Of a DNA stretch of 60,671 bases, positions 43,137 to 53,124 are shown piece by piece. Origin of the DNA: Streptomyces atriruber. GTDB lineage: Bacteria; Actinomycetota; Actinomycetes; Streptomycetales; Streptomycetaceae. Positions within the stretch are counted from its first letter, which is position 1; each line of letters opens with the position of its first letter. The stretch covers positions 618-61,288 of the forward strand of contig NZ_LIPN01000171.1 of NCBI RefSeq assembly GCF_001418325.1, in the 5' to 3' direction. The notes beneath the pieces were generated by a model. It did not search any database and was not told the origin of the DNA. It saw only the letters and a list, made by a program, of their open reading frames with translations. Both the position numbers and the translations under genes were made by a program.

Positions 43137-44600
43137 ATGCCCCACACCTCGTCCCCCCGCTTCGCCGCGGTAGACCTGGGCGCGTCCAGCGGGCGCGTCA
43201 TGGTCGGCCGGGTCGGTCCCGACAGCCTCGACATGGAGGAGGTCCACCGCTTCCCCAACACCCCCGTGCGCACTGGCCCCACGCTGCACTGGGACATCCT
43301 CGCGCTGTACGCGGGCGTGCTCGAAGGGCTGCGCGCCGCCGGGCAGGTGGCGTCCGTCGGCATCGACAGCTGGGCGGTCGACTACGGCCTCCTGGATGCC
43401 GACGGCGCCCTCCTCGGCAACCCCGTGCACTACCGGGACCGCCGCACGGAGGGCATCGCCGAACAGGTGTGGTCGCGCGTCCCGGCGCCCGAGCTCTATG
43501 GCGCGACGGGCCTGCAGTACGCACCGTTCAACACCCTGTTCCAGTTGGTCGCCGCCCGGGGGACCCCGCAGTTCGCCGCGGCGAGGCATGCGGTCCTCGT
43601 CCCGGATCTGATCGCCTACTGGCTCACCGGTGATCTCGGGACCGAGCTGACCAACGCGTCCACGACACAGCTCCTCGACCCCCGCACCGGGAAGTGGGCG
43701 CACGAGGTCGCGGGGCGCGTCGGGGTCGACCTCGACCTGTTCCCGGCGCTGCGGCGGCCGGGTGATCCGGCGGGGCTGCTGCTGCCGCACGTCCTGGAGG
43801 AGACGGGGCTGCGGGGGCCGGTACCGGTCACGGCGGTCGCCTCGCACGACACCGCGTCCGCCGTCGCGGCCGTTCCCGCGGCAGCCGACGCCGACTTCGC
43901 ATACCTGTGCACCGGCACCTGGTCCCTCGCCGGACTCGAACTGGACGCCCCCGTCCTGACGGAGGAGAGCAGGAAGGCCAACTTCACCAATGAGCTGGGA
44001 ATCGACGGCACCGTCCGGTACCTGCGCAACATCATGGGTCTGTGGCTACTGCAGGAGTGTCTGCGCGCCTGGCGCCGTCCCGACCCGGTCGGCCTGCTCG
44101 CCGCGGCCGCCGACGCCGAACCGCTGCGCTCCGTCGTGGACGCGGGCGCGCCCGAGTTCCTGGCGCCGGGCCGGATGCCGGACCGGATAGCCGAGGCCTG
44201 CCGCGCCTTGGGCCAGCCCGCGCCGAGCACTCCCGCCGAGACGACGCGCTGCGTCCTGGACTCCCTGGCGCTCGCGCACCGCCGGGCCGTCGAGGACGCC
44301 CAGCGGCTGGCCGGACGGTCGGTCGACGCCGTGCACCTGGTCGGCGGCGGCGCCCGCAACGCACTGCTGTGCCAACTGACCGCGGACGCCTGCGGGCTGC
44401 CGCTCCTGGCGGGCCCGGCGGAGGCCTCCGCCCTCGGCAACATCCTGGTGCAGGCCCGCGCCCACGGCCTCCTGGCCGACCGCGCCGAGGCACGTGCCCT
44501 GGTGGCCCGCACCCAGGCGCCGACGCGGTACGAGCCCCGTGGCGGCTCCGCCCGCTGGCGGGCCGCCGAGGAGCGCCTCATAGGACGTGACCGCCGATGA
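43137..44600 (+). CDS. rhaB: Rhamnulokinase (FGGY family)
   Basis: This kinase (487 aa) phosphorylates L-rhamnulose at C1 with ATP. N-terminal AAVDLGASSGRVMVG is the first phosphate loop of FGGY kinases, GIDSWAVDYGLLD and HYRDRRTEGI follow as in RhaB, and the second lobe has TGTWSLAGLELD and HLVGGGARNALLCQLTADA. It follows the aldolase gene after an 81-bp CT-rich gap without other features. Confidence 0.9.
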   Translation: MPHTSSPRFAAVDLGASSGRVMVGRVGPDSLDMEEVHRFPNTPVRTGPTLHWDILALYAGVLEGLRAAGQVASVGIDSWAVDYGLLDADGALLGNPVHYRDRRTEGIAEQVWSRVPAPELYGATGLQYAPFNTLFQLVAARGTPQFAAARHAVLVPDLIAYWLTGDLGTELTNASTTQLLDPRTGKWAHEVAGRVGVDLDLFPALRRPGDPAGLLLPHVLEETGLRGPVPVTAVASHDTASAVAAVPAAADADFAYLCTGTWSLAGLELDAPVLTEESRKANFTNELGIDGTVRYLRNIMGLWLLQECLRAWRRPDPVGLLAAAADAEPLRSVVDAGAPEFLAPGRMPDRIAEACRALGQPAPSTPAETTRCVLDSLALAHRRAVEDAQRLAGRSVDAVHLVGGGARNALLCQLTADACGLPLLAGPAEASALGNILVQARAHGLLADRAEARALVARTQAPTRYEPRGGSARWRAAEERLIGRDRR

Positions 44601-44664
44601 TTCCCCCGCGGTCCGTGCCCGCGTACGCTGCATCCATCCGATGACCGAGTAGGAGGAACCCGCG

Positions 44665-45426
44665 ATGCGTGTCGCCCTGTTTCTGACGTGTGTCAACGAC
44701 ACGCTGTATCCGGAGACGGGTCGGGCAGTGGTGAAACTACTGACCAGGCTGGGAGTTGACGTCGACTTCCCGATGGCGCAGACCTGTTGCGGGCAGGCCC
44801 ACTACAACACCGGTTACCGCCATCAGGCCGAGCCCTTGGCCCGCCATTTCTCCGATGTCTTCGGGTCGGACGCGTACGACGCGGTCGTGACGCCGTCGGG
44901 GTCGTGCGGGGCGATGGTGCGGGAGCTGTACCCACGGCTGGGCGAGCGGGCCCGTGCCGAGGGCCGCGGCGACGGCCTCGCGCGCACGGTGGCCCCTGTG
45001 GTGCCGAAGACGTACGAACTCACGGAGTTCCTGGTGGACGTCCTCGGTGTCACCGATGTGGGCGCGTACTACCCGCACAAGGTGACGTACCACCCGACCT
45101 GCCACGGTCTGCGTGCTCTGGGGCTCGCCGACCGGCCCACCCGGCTCCTCCGGGCGGTCAAGGGGCTGGAGCTCGTCGAGTTGCCCGGGGCCGAGGAGTG
45201 CTGCGGTTTCGGCGGCACCTTCGCCGTGAAGAACTCCGATGTCTCTGCCGCGATGGGCGCCGACAAGGTGCGCCACGCCGAGTCGACCGGGGCCGAGGTG
45301 CTGTGCGCGGCGGACAACTCCTGCCTGATGCACATCGGCGGCACGATGACGCGGTTGCGCACGGCGGTGCGTCCCGTCCACATCGCGGAGATCCTGGCCA
45401 GTACGGAAGAGGAGCCCCTTTCATGA
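44665..45426 (+). CDS. lutA: L-lactate oxidation Fe-S protein LutA (LldE)
   Basis: This cytoplasmic protein (253 aa) is the LutA/LldE subunit of the L-lactate-oxidising complex. It consists of two CCG domains: QTCCGQAHYNTGY near residue 30, GSCGAMVRELY, CHGLRALG and EECCGFGGTFAVKN. AGGAGGAA precedes the ATG. Its stop overlaps the lutB start by ATGA. With LutB and LutC it turns L-lactate into pyruvate, completing rhamnose catabolism. Confidence 0.9.
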   Translation: MRVALFLTCVNDTLYPETGRAVVKLLTRLGVDVDFPMAQTCCGQAHYNTGYRHQAEPLARHFSDVFGSDAYDAVVTPSGSCGAMVRELYPRLGERARAEGRGDGLARTVAPVVPKTYELTEFLVDVLGVTDVGAYYPHKVTYHPTCHGLRALGLADRPTRLLRAVKGLELVELPGAEECCGFGGTFAVKNSDVSAAMGADKVRHAESTGAEVLCAADNSCLMHIGGTMTRLRTAVRPVHIAEILASTEEEPLS

Positions 45427-46931
45427 GCGGCGGGACCTTCGTCGGCATGCCCGCTTTCCCCGCGGCCGCGCGGGAAGCGGTCGGCGACACGACCCTGCGG
45501 GCCAACCTGCGGCACGCCACCCACACCATCCGCGACAAGCGTGCGCGTGCCGTCGCCGAGCTGTCCGACTGGGACCGGCTGCGCGAGGCGGGCAAGCGCA
45601 TCAAGGACCACACGCTGCGCCACCTCGACCGCTACCTCGTGCAGTTGGAGGAGTCCGTCCAGCGGGCAGGTGGCACCGTGCACTGGGCGGCCGACGCCGA
45701 CGAGGCGAACCGCATCGTCGCGGAGCTGGTGAAGGCCACCGGCGAGACGGAGGTCGTCAAGGTCAAGTCGATGGCCACCCAGGAGATCGGCCTCAACGAA
45801 GCCCTTGAGGCGGAGGGCATCCGCGCCTACGAGACCGACCTCGCCGAGCTCATCGTGCAGCTCGGCCGGGACCGCCCCTCGCACATCCTGGTGCCCGCCA
45901 TCCACCGCAACCGCGGCGAGATCCGTGACATCTTCCGCGAGGAGATGGCCGGTTGGGGCCGCCCGGCACCGGACGGGCTGACCGACACTCCGGCCGAGCT
46001 CGCCGAGGCGGCGCGGCTGCACCTGCGGGAGAAGTTCCTGCGCGCCAAGGTCGGCATCTCCGGGGCGAACTTCATGGTCGCCGAGACCGGCACGATGGTC
46101 GTCGTGGAGTCGGAGGGCAACGGCCGGATGTGCCTCACCCTGCCCGAGACGCTGATCTCCGTCGTCGGCATCGAGAAGATCGTTCCCGGCTGGCGCGACC
46201 TGGAGGTGTTCCTGCAGACGCTCCCCCGCTCCTCGACGGCCGAGCGCATGAATCCCTACACGTCGATGTGGACCGGCACGACCGACTCCGAGACGGCTGA
46301 CGGCCCGAGCACCTTCCACCTCGTCCTGCTCGACAACGGCCGCACCGACACACTCGCCGACGAGGTGGGCCGCCAGGCCCTGCGCTGCATCCGCTGCTCG
46401 GCGTGCCTCAACGTCTGCCCGGTGTACGAGCGGGCGGGCGGGCATGCGTACGGCTCGGTGTATCCGGGGCCGATCGGCGCGATCCTCAGCCCCCAGCTCC
46501 GCGGCACCGGCAGCGAGATCGACGCCTCCCTGCCGTACGCGTCCTCGCTCTGCGGGGCCTGCTACGAGGTGTGCCCGGTCGCCATCGACATTCCCGAGGT
46601 CCTGGTGCACCTGCGGGAGCGGGTCGTGCAGGGCGGCGAGGCGACACGGGGCGGCAACAGGGTGACGCTGAAGCCCGCGAAGGGGCATGCGGCGGAGCGG
46701 GCGGCGATGCGCGCGGCGGGCCTGGCGTTCGCCCGTCCGGGTGCGCTCCGCGCGGGCCAGCGCCTGGCGTCGCGGACCCGGCGGCTCCATCCGCGCACGC
46801 TCCCCGGGCCGGGCCGGGCGTGGAGCGCGACCCGGGATCTGCCGAAGGTGCCCGCGGAGCCGTTCCGCGACTGGTGGCAGCGCACCCAGGGCGGCAGCGG
46901 CGGCGGTACGACGGAGGGGAGCGACCAGTGA
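45423..46931 (+). CDS. lutB: L-lactate oxidation Fe-S protein LutB
   Basis: This protein (502 aa) is the central subunit. The N-terminal LUD domain (residues about 60-290; VKVKSMATQEIGLNEALE, ISGANFMVAETGTMVVVESEGN) is followed by two 4Fe-4S ferredoxin clusters, CIRCSACLNVCPVY (about residue 321) and LCGACYEVCPV. The C-terminus is a variable tail. ATGA overlap upstream and GTGA overlap downstream show tight coupling of lutABC. Confidence 0.9.
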   Translation: MSGGTFVGMPAFPAAAREAVGDTTLRANLRHATHTIRDKRARAVAELSDWDRLREAGKRIKDHTLRHLDRYLVQLEESVQRAGGTVHWAADADEANRIVAELVKATGETEVVKVKSMATQEIGLNEALEAEGIRAYETDLAELIVQLGRDRPSHILVPAIHRNRGEIRDIFREEMAGWGRPAPDGLTDTPAELAEAARLHLREKFLRAKVGISGANFMVAETGTMVVVESEGNGRMCLTLPETLISVVGIEKIVPGWRDLEVFLQTLPRSSTAERMNPYTSMWTGTTDSETADGPSTFHLVLLDNGRTDTLADEVGRQALRCIRCSACLNVCPVYERAGGHAYGSVYPGPIGAILSPQLRGTGSEIDASLPYASSLCGACYEVCPVAIDIPEVLVHLRERVVQGGEATRGGNRVTLKPAKGHAAERAAMRAAGLAFARPGALRAGQRLASRTRRLHPRTLPGPGRAWSATRDLPKVPAEPFRDWWQRTQGGSGGGTTEGSDQ

Positions 46932-47575
46932 GCGGCAGGGACCGGATCCTGGGCCGGGTGCGGCGGGCACTCGCCGACGTGCCGGCCGACGACCCCGCGT
47001 ACGAGGCGGCGGTGGACCGCGGATACGCGCGCGAGCACGGCGGGCGCTCCATGGCGGAGACCGTCGAGCTGCTCGCGGAGAACCTCGCGGACTACCGCGC
47101 GATCGTGCACCGCTGCACGGCGGCGGAGGTACCGGATCTGCTGATGCGCCTGTACGCGCGGCGCGGCTCCGAGACCGTGCTGGTGCCGCCGGGGCTGCCC
47201 CCGCACTGGCTGGCGGCCACCGACCCCGTGCGGATCCAGGACCGCGCGGCGAGCACCCCGGACGAGCTGGACCGGGTCGACAGCGTCATCACGGGCTGCG
47301 CCCTCGCCATCGCCGAGACCGGCACGATCGTGCTGGACGGCTCCCCGGACCAGGGCCGCCGTCGCATCACCCTGGTGCCGGACCACCACATCTGTGTCGT
47401 ACGGGTGCCCGACCAGGTGGTCGCCTCGGTGCCGTTGGCCCTCGAACGGCTCGCTCCGGCCCGGCCGCTGACCTGGATCTCGGGACCGTCCGCGACCAGC
47501 GACATCGAGCTGGACCGGGTCGAGGGGGTGCACGGCCCGCGCACCCTGGAGGTGGTGCTGATGAGCGGTGAGTGA
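46928..47575 (+). CDS. lutC: L-lactate oxidation LUD-domain protein LutC
   Basis: This protein (215 aa) is the LUD (DUF162) domain subunit. VDSVITGCALAIAETGTIVLDGSPDQGRR and VPDHHICVVRVPDQVV are the family hallmarks. GTG shares GTGA with the lutB stop. Only 22 nt separate it from the next gene, so the transporter ATPase may be read from the same transcript. Confidence 0.9.
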   Translation: MSGRDRILGRVRRALADVPADDPAYEAAVDRGYAREHGGRSMAETVELLAENLADYRAIVHRCTAAEVPDLLMRLYARRGSETVLVPPGLPPHWLAATDPVRIQDRAASTPDELDRVDSVITGCALAIAETGTIVLDGSPDQGRRRITLVPDHHICVVRVPDQVVASVPLALERLAPARPLTWISGPSATSDIELDRVEGVHGPRTLEVVLMSGE

Positions 47576-47597
47576 CGGGCGCGGCTAGCGTGAGGAC

Positions 47598-48761
<1,164 letters not shown>

Positions 48762-48800
48762 ACGCTGCGCTGGTCGGGCGGTTTTTCGGCTGCGGGACTG

Positions 48801-48840
48801 GGGGCTGGTCGCGCAGTTCCCCGCGCCCCTAGCGGGGCGC
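48801..48840. terminator. Streptomyces-type intergenic element ending in a hairpin
   Basis: GGGGCTGGTCGCGCAGTTCC followed by CCGCGCCCCT resembles a GC-rich intergenic sequence that recurs in many Streptomyces genomes. GCGCCCC-TAGC-GGGGCGC (48823-48840) is a 7-bp hairpin; its last base is the first base of the stop triplet of the convergent binding-protein gene. It can terminate both transcripts. Confidence 0.55.
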
Positions 48841-49778
48841 TAGAGCAAGCCCTTCTTCTCCAGATACGTTCGCGCCACGTCCTGCGGCAGCCGTCGCCAG
48901 CTGTCGACCTGTTCGTTCATCGATGCCAGGTCCGCCGTCGTGAGCACGGGACCAAGGCGCCCCAGGGCGGCAGCGACGCCCTCGCTGCCCGCCCGGGAGC
49001 GGTTGACCACGGGCACGAGGTAGTCGGCGTTCTGCAGCTTCTTGTCGTCCTTGAGCAGCACCAGGCCGAAGTCGTCGAGGGTCGCGTCCGTCGACGTGGT
49101 GAGCACCATCTGGTCCTGGCCGCCCTGTACGGCCTTCTTGGCCTGGGTCGTGCCGACGCCCTTGGGGTCGACTCCGGTGATGTCGATGCCGTACACCTTC
49201 TTCAGCCCCGGGGCGCAGTAGGGGCGCTGTACGCATTCGTCGCCCGCGGCGAGCCGCACCTTCAGGCCCGATCGGCCGAGGTCGCTGAGGGTCTTGAGCT
49301 TGTGCCGCTCGGCGTACGAGGCGGCGACGGCGAAGGCGTTCTGGTCGACGGCCCTGCCGGGGTCGAGGACGGTGAGGCCGCGCGGGGCGGCGAGGCGGCG
49401 CAGGGCCTTCATGGTCGCGTCGAGGTCGGGCGAGCCGACGGGCTTCGCGTCGGCACCGTTCTTCTTGGCGTTGAGCCAGTCCGCGAAGGTCGCCGCGTAC
49501 TCGGGGACGACGTCGATCTGGCCGGACTCCAGGGCGGGTTCGTACAGCTCGCGGTTGGCGACGGACAGGATGCGCGTGCTGTACCCCGCCTTGTTCAGGA
49601 GCAGCGTGTACATCTGGGCGAGCAGGTCCGACTCCGTGAAACCCGCGGAGCCCACGACCAGGCTCTTGCTGTCGCCCGGGGGCGCGGTGACCTCGCCCTG
49701 GGTCTCCAGCGAAGGGCCGGTCGCGCAGCCGCTCACAAGGGCGAGGACGGCGGCCGCGAGCCCGGTGCGCCGCCTCAT
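48840..49778 (-). CDS. Betaine/choline-type ABC transporter substrate-binding lipoprotein
   Basis: This is an OpuAC-family solute-binding lipoprotein (312 aa). The n-region, an Ala/Leu core and lipobox LVSGC (Cys near residue 18) are seen. The mature part starts with the family segment LVVGSAGFTESDLLAQMYTLL and continues with YEPALESGQIDVVPEYAATF and DPKGVGTTQAKKAV. It resembles choline/carnitine/betaine binding proteins; aromatic cage residues cannot be fixed by eye. Last gene of the permease operon, ATG overlapping the permease stop by ATGA. Confidence 0.8.
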   Translation of the reverse strand: MRRRTGLAAAVLALVSGCATGPSLETQGEVTAPPGDSKSLVVGSAGFTESDLLAQMYTLLLNKAGYSTRILSVANRELYEPALESGQIDVVPEYAATFADWLNAKKNGADAKPVGSPDLDATMKALRRLAAPRGLTVLDPGRAVDQNAFAVAASYAERHKLKTLSDLGRSGLKVRLAAGDECVQRPYCAPGLKKVYGIDITGVDPKGVGTTQAKKAVQGGQDQMVLTTSTDATLDDFGLVLLKDDKKLQNADYLVPVVNRSRAGSEGVAAALGRLGPVLTTADLASMNEQVDSWRRLPQDVARTYLEKKGLL

Positions 49779-50455
49779 CCGGCACTCCCCCGCCCCCGCG
49801 CCCACCCGGGCGCGAGCCGTTCGGCCACCTCGAAGACGCCCTCGACGAGCAGCGCGAAGACGGCGACGAGGACGGCACCGGCCACCACCTGCGGGGTGCT
49901 CGCCAGATTGAAGCCCGCCGTGATGATCCGGCCGAGCCCGCCGCCGCCCGCGAGCGCGGCGATGGTGGCGGTGGCGACGAGCTGTACGGCGGCGATGCGG
50001 ACGCCGCTGAGCACCAGCGGCAGCGCGAGCGGCAGCTCGACCCGCCACAGCATCTGGCGGCCGGTCATCCCCATGCCGCGCGCGGCCTGCACGATGCTGC
50101 GGTCGACGCCGCGCATGCCCACGTACGCGTTGGTGAGCAGCGGCGGTACGGCGAACAGCACGAGCGCGACGACGGTCGGGCCCTCGCCCCACGTGCCGAG
50201 GGGCGTGAGGAGCAGCAGCACGAGGACCGCGAAGGTCGGCACGGCGCGTCCGACGTTGGAGATGTTCACGGCGAGCGTGCCGCCCCTGCCGAGGTGACCG
50301 AGGACCAGCGCGATCGGCAGCGCGATGAGGCAGCTGAGCAGCAGACAGACGACGGTGAGGACGAGGTGCTGGGTGAGCCGGTGCCAGATGCCGTCGTCAC
50401 CGGCCCAGTGCGCCGAGTCGGTGAGCCATGCCCAGGCGTCGCCGAGTGTCTTCAT
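49775..50455 (-). CDS. Betaine/choline-type ABC transporter permease
   Basis: This is an integral membrane permease (226 aa) with five to six helices. ISNVGRAVPTFAVLVLLL, VDRSIVQAARGMGMTGRQMLWRVELPLALPLVLSG (the EAA loop) and LAGGGGLGRIITAGF mark the OpuCB/OpuCD group. ATGA overlaps at both ends place it in a strict operon with the second permease and the binding protein. Confidence 0.85.
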   Translation of the reverse strand: MKTLGDAWAWLTDSAHWAGDDGIWHRLTQHLVLTVVCLLLSCLIALPIALVLGHLGRGGTLAVNISNVGRAVPTFAVLVLLLLTPLGTWGEGPTVVALVLFAVPPLLTNAYVGMRGVDRSIVQAARGMGMTGRQMLWRVELPLALPLVLSGVRIAAVQLVATATIAALAGGGGLGRIITAGFNLASTPQVVAGAVLVAVFALLVEGVFEVAERLAPGWARGRGSAG

Positions 50456-51153
50456 GGGCGGACCGCCCTCGCCGCTCGTTCCCAGGGGGTGAGGACGCGT
50501 TGCACGCCGAGCAGCAGCAGATCCGCCGCGACGGCGATGACGACGCACAGCACGGAGGCGGTGAGCACCTGCGCCTTGAAGTAGGTGTTCATGCCGGTGT
50601 AGATGAGGTTGCCGAGTCCGCCGAAGCCGACGATCGCGCCGATGGTGACGAGGGAGACTGCGGAGACCGTGGCGATGCGCAGCCCGGCCATGGCCGCGGG
50701 CAGCGCGAGCGGCAGTTCGACGGTGAGCAGGAGCCGGATCGGCCCGTAGCCCATGCCGCGGGCGGCCTGTCGGGTGTCCTCGGGAACGGCCCGCAGCCCG
50801 GCCAGGATGTTCCGCACGAGCAGGGTGAGGGAGTAGAGGACGAGGCCCGCGACGACGAGCGAGGCGGAGAGTCCGTAGACCGGGAGCAGCAGCGAGAACA
50901 TCGCGAGTGAGGGGATGGTGTACAGGATGGTCGTGAGCGCGAGGACCGGTCCCGCGGCCCATCCCCAGCGGCGGGCGAGCACGGCGAGCGGCACCGCGAC
51001 GACGAGCGCGATCAGGACCGAGAGCGACGTCAGCTGCAGGTGCTGGACGACCGCGTCGAGCAGGATCTGGCGGCGGGTGCTCAGGTACTCGCCGCAGATC
51101 CACTCGTTGCGCGCGAGGCAGTCGTCGGGAGGCGCGGTCACCCGTTCATTCAA
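50452..51153 (-). CDS. Betaine/choline-type ABC transporter permease
   Basis: This is the first gene of the permease operon (233 aa). The N-terminus carries a short hydrophilic segment with two Cys (CLARNEWICGEYL) before the first helix. LYTIPSLAMFSLLLPVYG, EDTRQAARGMGYGPIRLLLTVELPLALPAAMAG and GFGGLGNLIYTGMNTYF identify the OpuCB/OpuCD type. It is divergent from the winged-helix regulator gene, sharing the double operator region. Confidence 0.85.
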   Translation of the reverse strand: MNERVTAPPDDCLARNEWICGEYLSTRRQILLDAVVQHLQLTSLSVLIALVVAVPLAVLARRWGWAAGPVLALTTILYTIPSLAMFSLLLPVYGLSASLVVAGLVLYSLTLLVRNILAGLRAVPEDTRQAARGMGYGPIRLLLTVELPLALPAAMAGLRIATVSAVSLVTIGAIVGFGGLGNLIYTGMNTYFKAQVLTASVLCVVIAVAADLLLLGVQRVLTPWERAARAVRP

Positions 51154-51233
51154 GGCGGGACGGCGGGCAGACGGCGCGTTCTGGTGACCCGTACGGGTCC
51201 GACCCCGAGATGTCCCCCATCTGCCCCTGATAT

Positions 51234-51286
51234 GTGTCAGGAATCTTTGACACGTACTCGACGCACGTGTCAGCGTTTCTTGACAG
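51234..51286. promoter_or_regulatory. Two TGTCA-N8-TGACA palindromes in tandem
   Basis: Site 1 (51235-51252) and site 2 (51268-51285) each read TGTCA-N8-TGACA; in site 1 the arms extend to GTGTCA/TGACAC. They are spaced 33 nt, three helical turns, between the permease operon and the regulator gene. They are the likely binding sites of the small winged-helix regulator and could control both directions. Confidence 0.6.
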
Positions 51287-51305
51287 GCACCAAGGAGAAA
51301 CCCCG

Positions 51306-51683
51306 ATGACCGAGGAACCGGTTCCGGAGCCGACGGGCGACGAGCTCCTGAAGGCGCTCACCGCCCTGGGCAATCCGCACCGCATGCGGATCGTCGCGGC
51401 GCTCACCGAGCGCCGCAACTACGTCAGCGCGCTGGCCCGCGAGATCGGCATGGGCCGACCGCTGCTGCACATGCATCTGAAACTGCTCGAGGGGGCCGGG
51501 CTGGTCATCGGTTCGCTCGAAGTGAGCGAGGACGGAAAGAACGTGAAGTACTTCGAAGTGGCGCCGTTCTTCTACGAGTTGACGCCACAGCTCGTCCATC
51601 GGGCGGTTCGGAGCCTCACGGACACCCGGGAGAAATCCGTGGAGAGCGCGAAAGCGGAGACCGCGAAAGAGGAAGCGAAGTGA
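51306..51683 (+). CDS. Winged-helix (ArsR-like) transcriptional regulator
   Basis: This small DNA-binding protein (125 aa) has a compact winged helix: LLKALTALGNPHRMRIVAAL, YVSALAREIGMGRPLLHMHLKLLEGAGLV (recognition helix GRPLLHMHLKLL) and a wing SLEVSEDGKNVKYFEV. No Cys metal site is present, so it is not a metal-sensing ArsR. AAGGAG sits at good distance from the ATG. GTGA overlap couples it to a membrane coiled-coil protein. Divergent to the betaine/choline importer permeases. Confidence 0.8.
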   Translation: MTEEPVPEPTGDELLKALTALGNPHRMRIVAALTERRNYVSALAREIGMGRPLLHMHLKLLEGAGLVIGSLEVSEDGKNVKYFEVAPFFYELTPQLVHRAVRSLTDTREKSVESAKAETAKEEAK

Positions 51684-51988
51684 ACGGACAACTGGTGACG
51701 CTCGCCGACGGCGACGTGAGCGACTGGGTCGGGGCGGTCGGCGCGGCCGGGTTCTTCCTGCTGCTGACCGTCATCGTCTGGCAGGTCGCGGCCACCTGGC
51801 GCGCCAGGATGCTGGCGGCCCGCGAGGAGCAGTACAAGACGCTCGCGGCGAGATACGCGCAACTGCTGGAGGACAACGTCGAGCTGCACCGGCGCTCCCT
51901 GGAGGAGCTGCAGCAGACCCGCGAGGAGCTGGCGAAGACCCGGCACTCGGTCGGCGCGATGGAGAAGATGATGCGTGAGATCGAATAG
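51680..51988 (+). CDS. Small membrane protein with coiled coil, partner of the winged-helix regulator
   Basis: This 102-residue protein has one transmembrane helix (residues about 18-38, VGAAGFFLLLTVIVWQVAA), then Arg-rich cytoplasmic sequence and a long coiled coil (about 45-102, rich in Glu, Gln, Leu and Lys). I do not recognise it beyond that. GTG overlaps the regulator stop. A membrane anchor coupled to a DNA-binding protein next to an osmolyte importer suggests a signalling role, but this is inference. Confidence 0.7.
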   Translation: MNGQLVTLADGDVSDWVGAVGAAGFFLLLTVIVWQVAATWRARMLAAREEQYKTLAARYAQLLEDNVELHRRSLEELQQTREELAKTRHSVGAMEKMMREIE

Positions 51989-52007
51989 GCCGGGCCCGCC
52001 CGATGCG

Positions 52008-52039
52008 GTGCGGCCGGGAGCTGCAACTCCCGGCCGCAC
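52008..52039 (+). terminator. Terminator hairpin after the regulator/membrane-protein pair
   Basis: GTGCGGCCGGGAG and CTCCCGGCCGCAC form a perfect 13-bp stem with a 6-nt loop, 20 nt past the stop of the membrane protein. The 185 bp that follow (to 52224) hold no gene I can support. Confidence 0.7.
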
Positions 52040-52224
52040 CCAGAGCAAACACTCGTGCGCACGGTCCTGGTACCGGCGCCGGCCCTGGATCTGGGCCGGT
52101 GGTTCTGGTGGCCGGGCGCGCTGTTCGACGCGCCGGGCCGCGGAATGCGGCGCGTCAGGTGTCGCGCGAGGCACGGGATGCGGCGCGCGAACCGGCGTGA
52201 TCCGTGGGGCGGGAGGGCACGGCG

Positions 52225-53124
52225 TCAGCCGCCTTCCCGCAACGCCCGCGCCGGCTGCGCCCGCAGCGCGTCGACGGCGATGCGGGCGGCGGTGCCGATC
52301 ACGGCGTCGGCCGCGGGCAGGATGGCCGCGGTACCGGCGGCGCGGGTGAAGACGGCCACGGCGTAGCGCCCGCCGTCGGGATATTCGACGACGCCCACCT
52401 CGTTGCGCAGGGTGGGCAGGCTGCCGGTCTTGCCCGCGACGTGGACGTCGTCGAAGGGGAAGCCCGACGCCATCCGGTGCGGCCAGACCTGCAGGCCCAG
52501 GAGGCGGCGGATCGCGGCACCGTGTTCGGGGGCGCAGGCCTCGTCGCGCCAGACGGCGGTGAGCAGCCGGGTCATGTCGCGCGGGGTGCTGCGGTTGCTG
52601 CGGGCGGGGTCGAGCGCCCGCAGCCGTGCGATGACGTGGGGGTCGGTCAGCGCCTGCGCGCCGCCGGGGCCCGCGTCCTCCTTCATCGTGGCGAGGAGTT
52701 CGCTGAAGGTGTGCCGCGCGTGCGTGCGGTCAAGGCCGAGCGCGGCGGTGGTGGCGTTGACGGCGTCCAGGCCGACGCGTGCGAGGAGGAGGTCGGCGGC
52801 GGTGTTGTCGCTGACGGCCATCATCAGGAAGGCGATGTCGCGCAGGGACATGCGGACCGGGTCGAGCATCGCGGAGAGGCCGGTGGGCCCCGGCGTGCGC
52901 AGTCCCGCGGGGCACTCGACCTGTTCGGTGAGGTCCAACTCCCCGTCCGCGGCCTGCTGGTGGAGCGTCACGAGCAGGCAGAGCTTGTGCACGCTGGCGG
53001 TGACGACCGGCTGGTCGGCGCCGGCGTCGAGCTCCGCCCCGGAGTCGATGTCGACCGCGTGCAGGCGGCCTGTGACACCGGCTTCGGCGAAGGCTCCGCG
53101 CAGGAGGCCGAGAGTGTTGCTCAC
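52225..53124 (-). CDS. Class A beta-lactamase-fold serine hydrolase without signal peptide (BlaB-like)
   Basis: This protein (299 aa) has the penicillin-interactive triad: S-V-H-K (residues 44-47), S-D-N (105-107) and K-T-G (232-234). There is no signal sequence, so it stays in the cytoplasm. The Glu-containing omega-loop motif E-x-x-L-N of true class A enzymes is not seen; the corresponding region reads DPARSNRSTPRDM. It lies downstream of a LysR regulator (GTGA overlap), the same arrangement as blaA-blaB in Streptomyces cacaoi, where BlaB assists regulation rather than hydrolysing penicillin. A weak hydrolase is the alternative. Confidence 0.75.
   Translation of the reverse strand: MSNTLGLLRGAFAEAGVTGRLHAVDIDSGAELDAGADQPVVTASVHKLCLLVTLHQQAADGELDLTEQVECPAGLRTPGPTGLSAMLDPVRMSLRDIAFLMMAVSDNTAADLLLARVGLDAVNATTAALGLDRTHARHTFSELLATMKEDAGPGGAQALTDPHVIARLRALDPARSNRSTPRDMTRLLTAVWRDEACAPEHGAAIRRLLGLQVWPHRMASGFPFDDVHVAGKTGSLPTLRNEVGVVEYPDGGRYAVAVFTRAAGTAAILPAADAVIGTAARIAVDALRAQPARALREGG

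Noticed and set aside
52055..52366. A 103-residue plus-strand frame starting with MRTVLVPAPALDLG
   Set aside because: Its second half is Arg-rich antisense of the serine-hydrolase gene and there is no good ribosome-binding site. The first 30 codons might be a relic.
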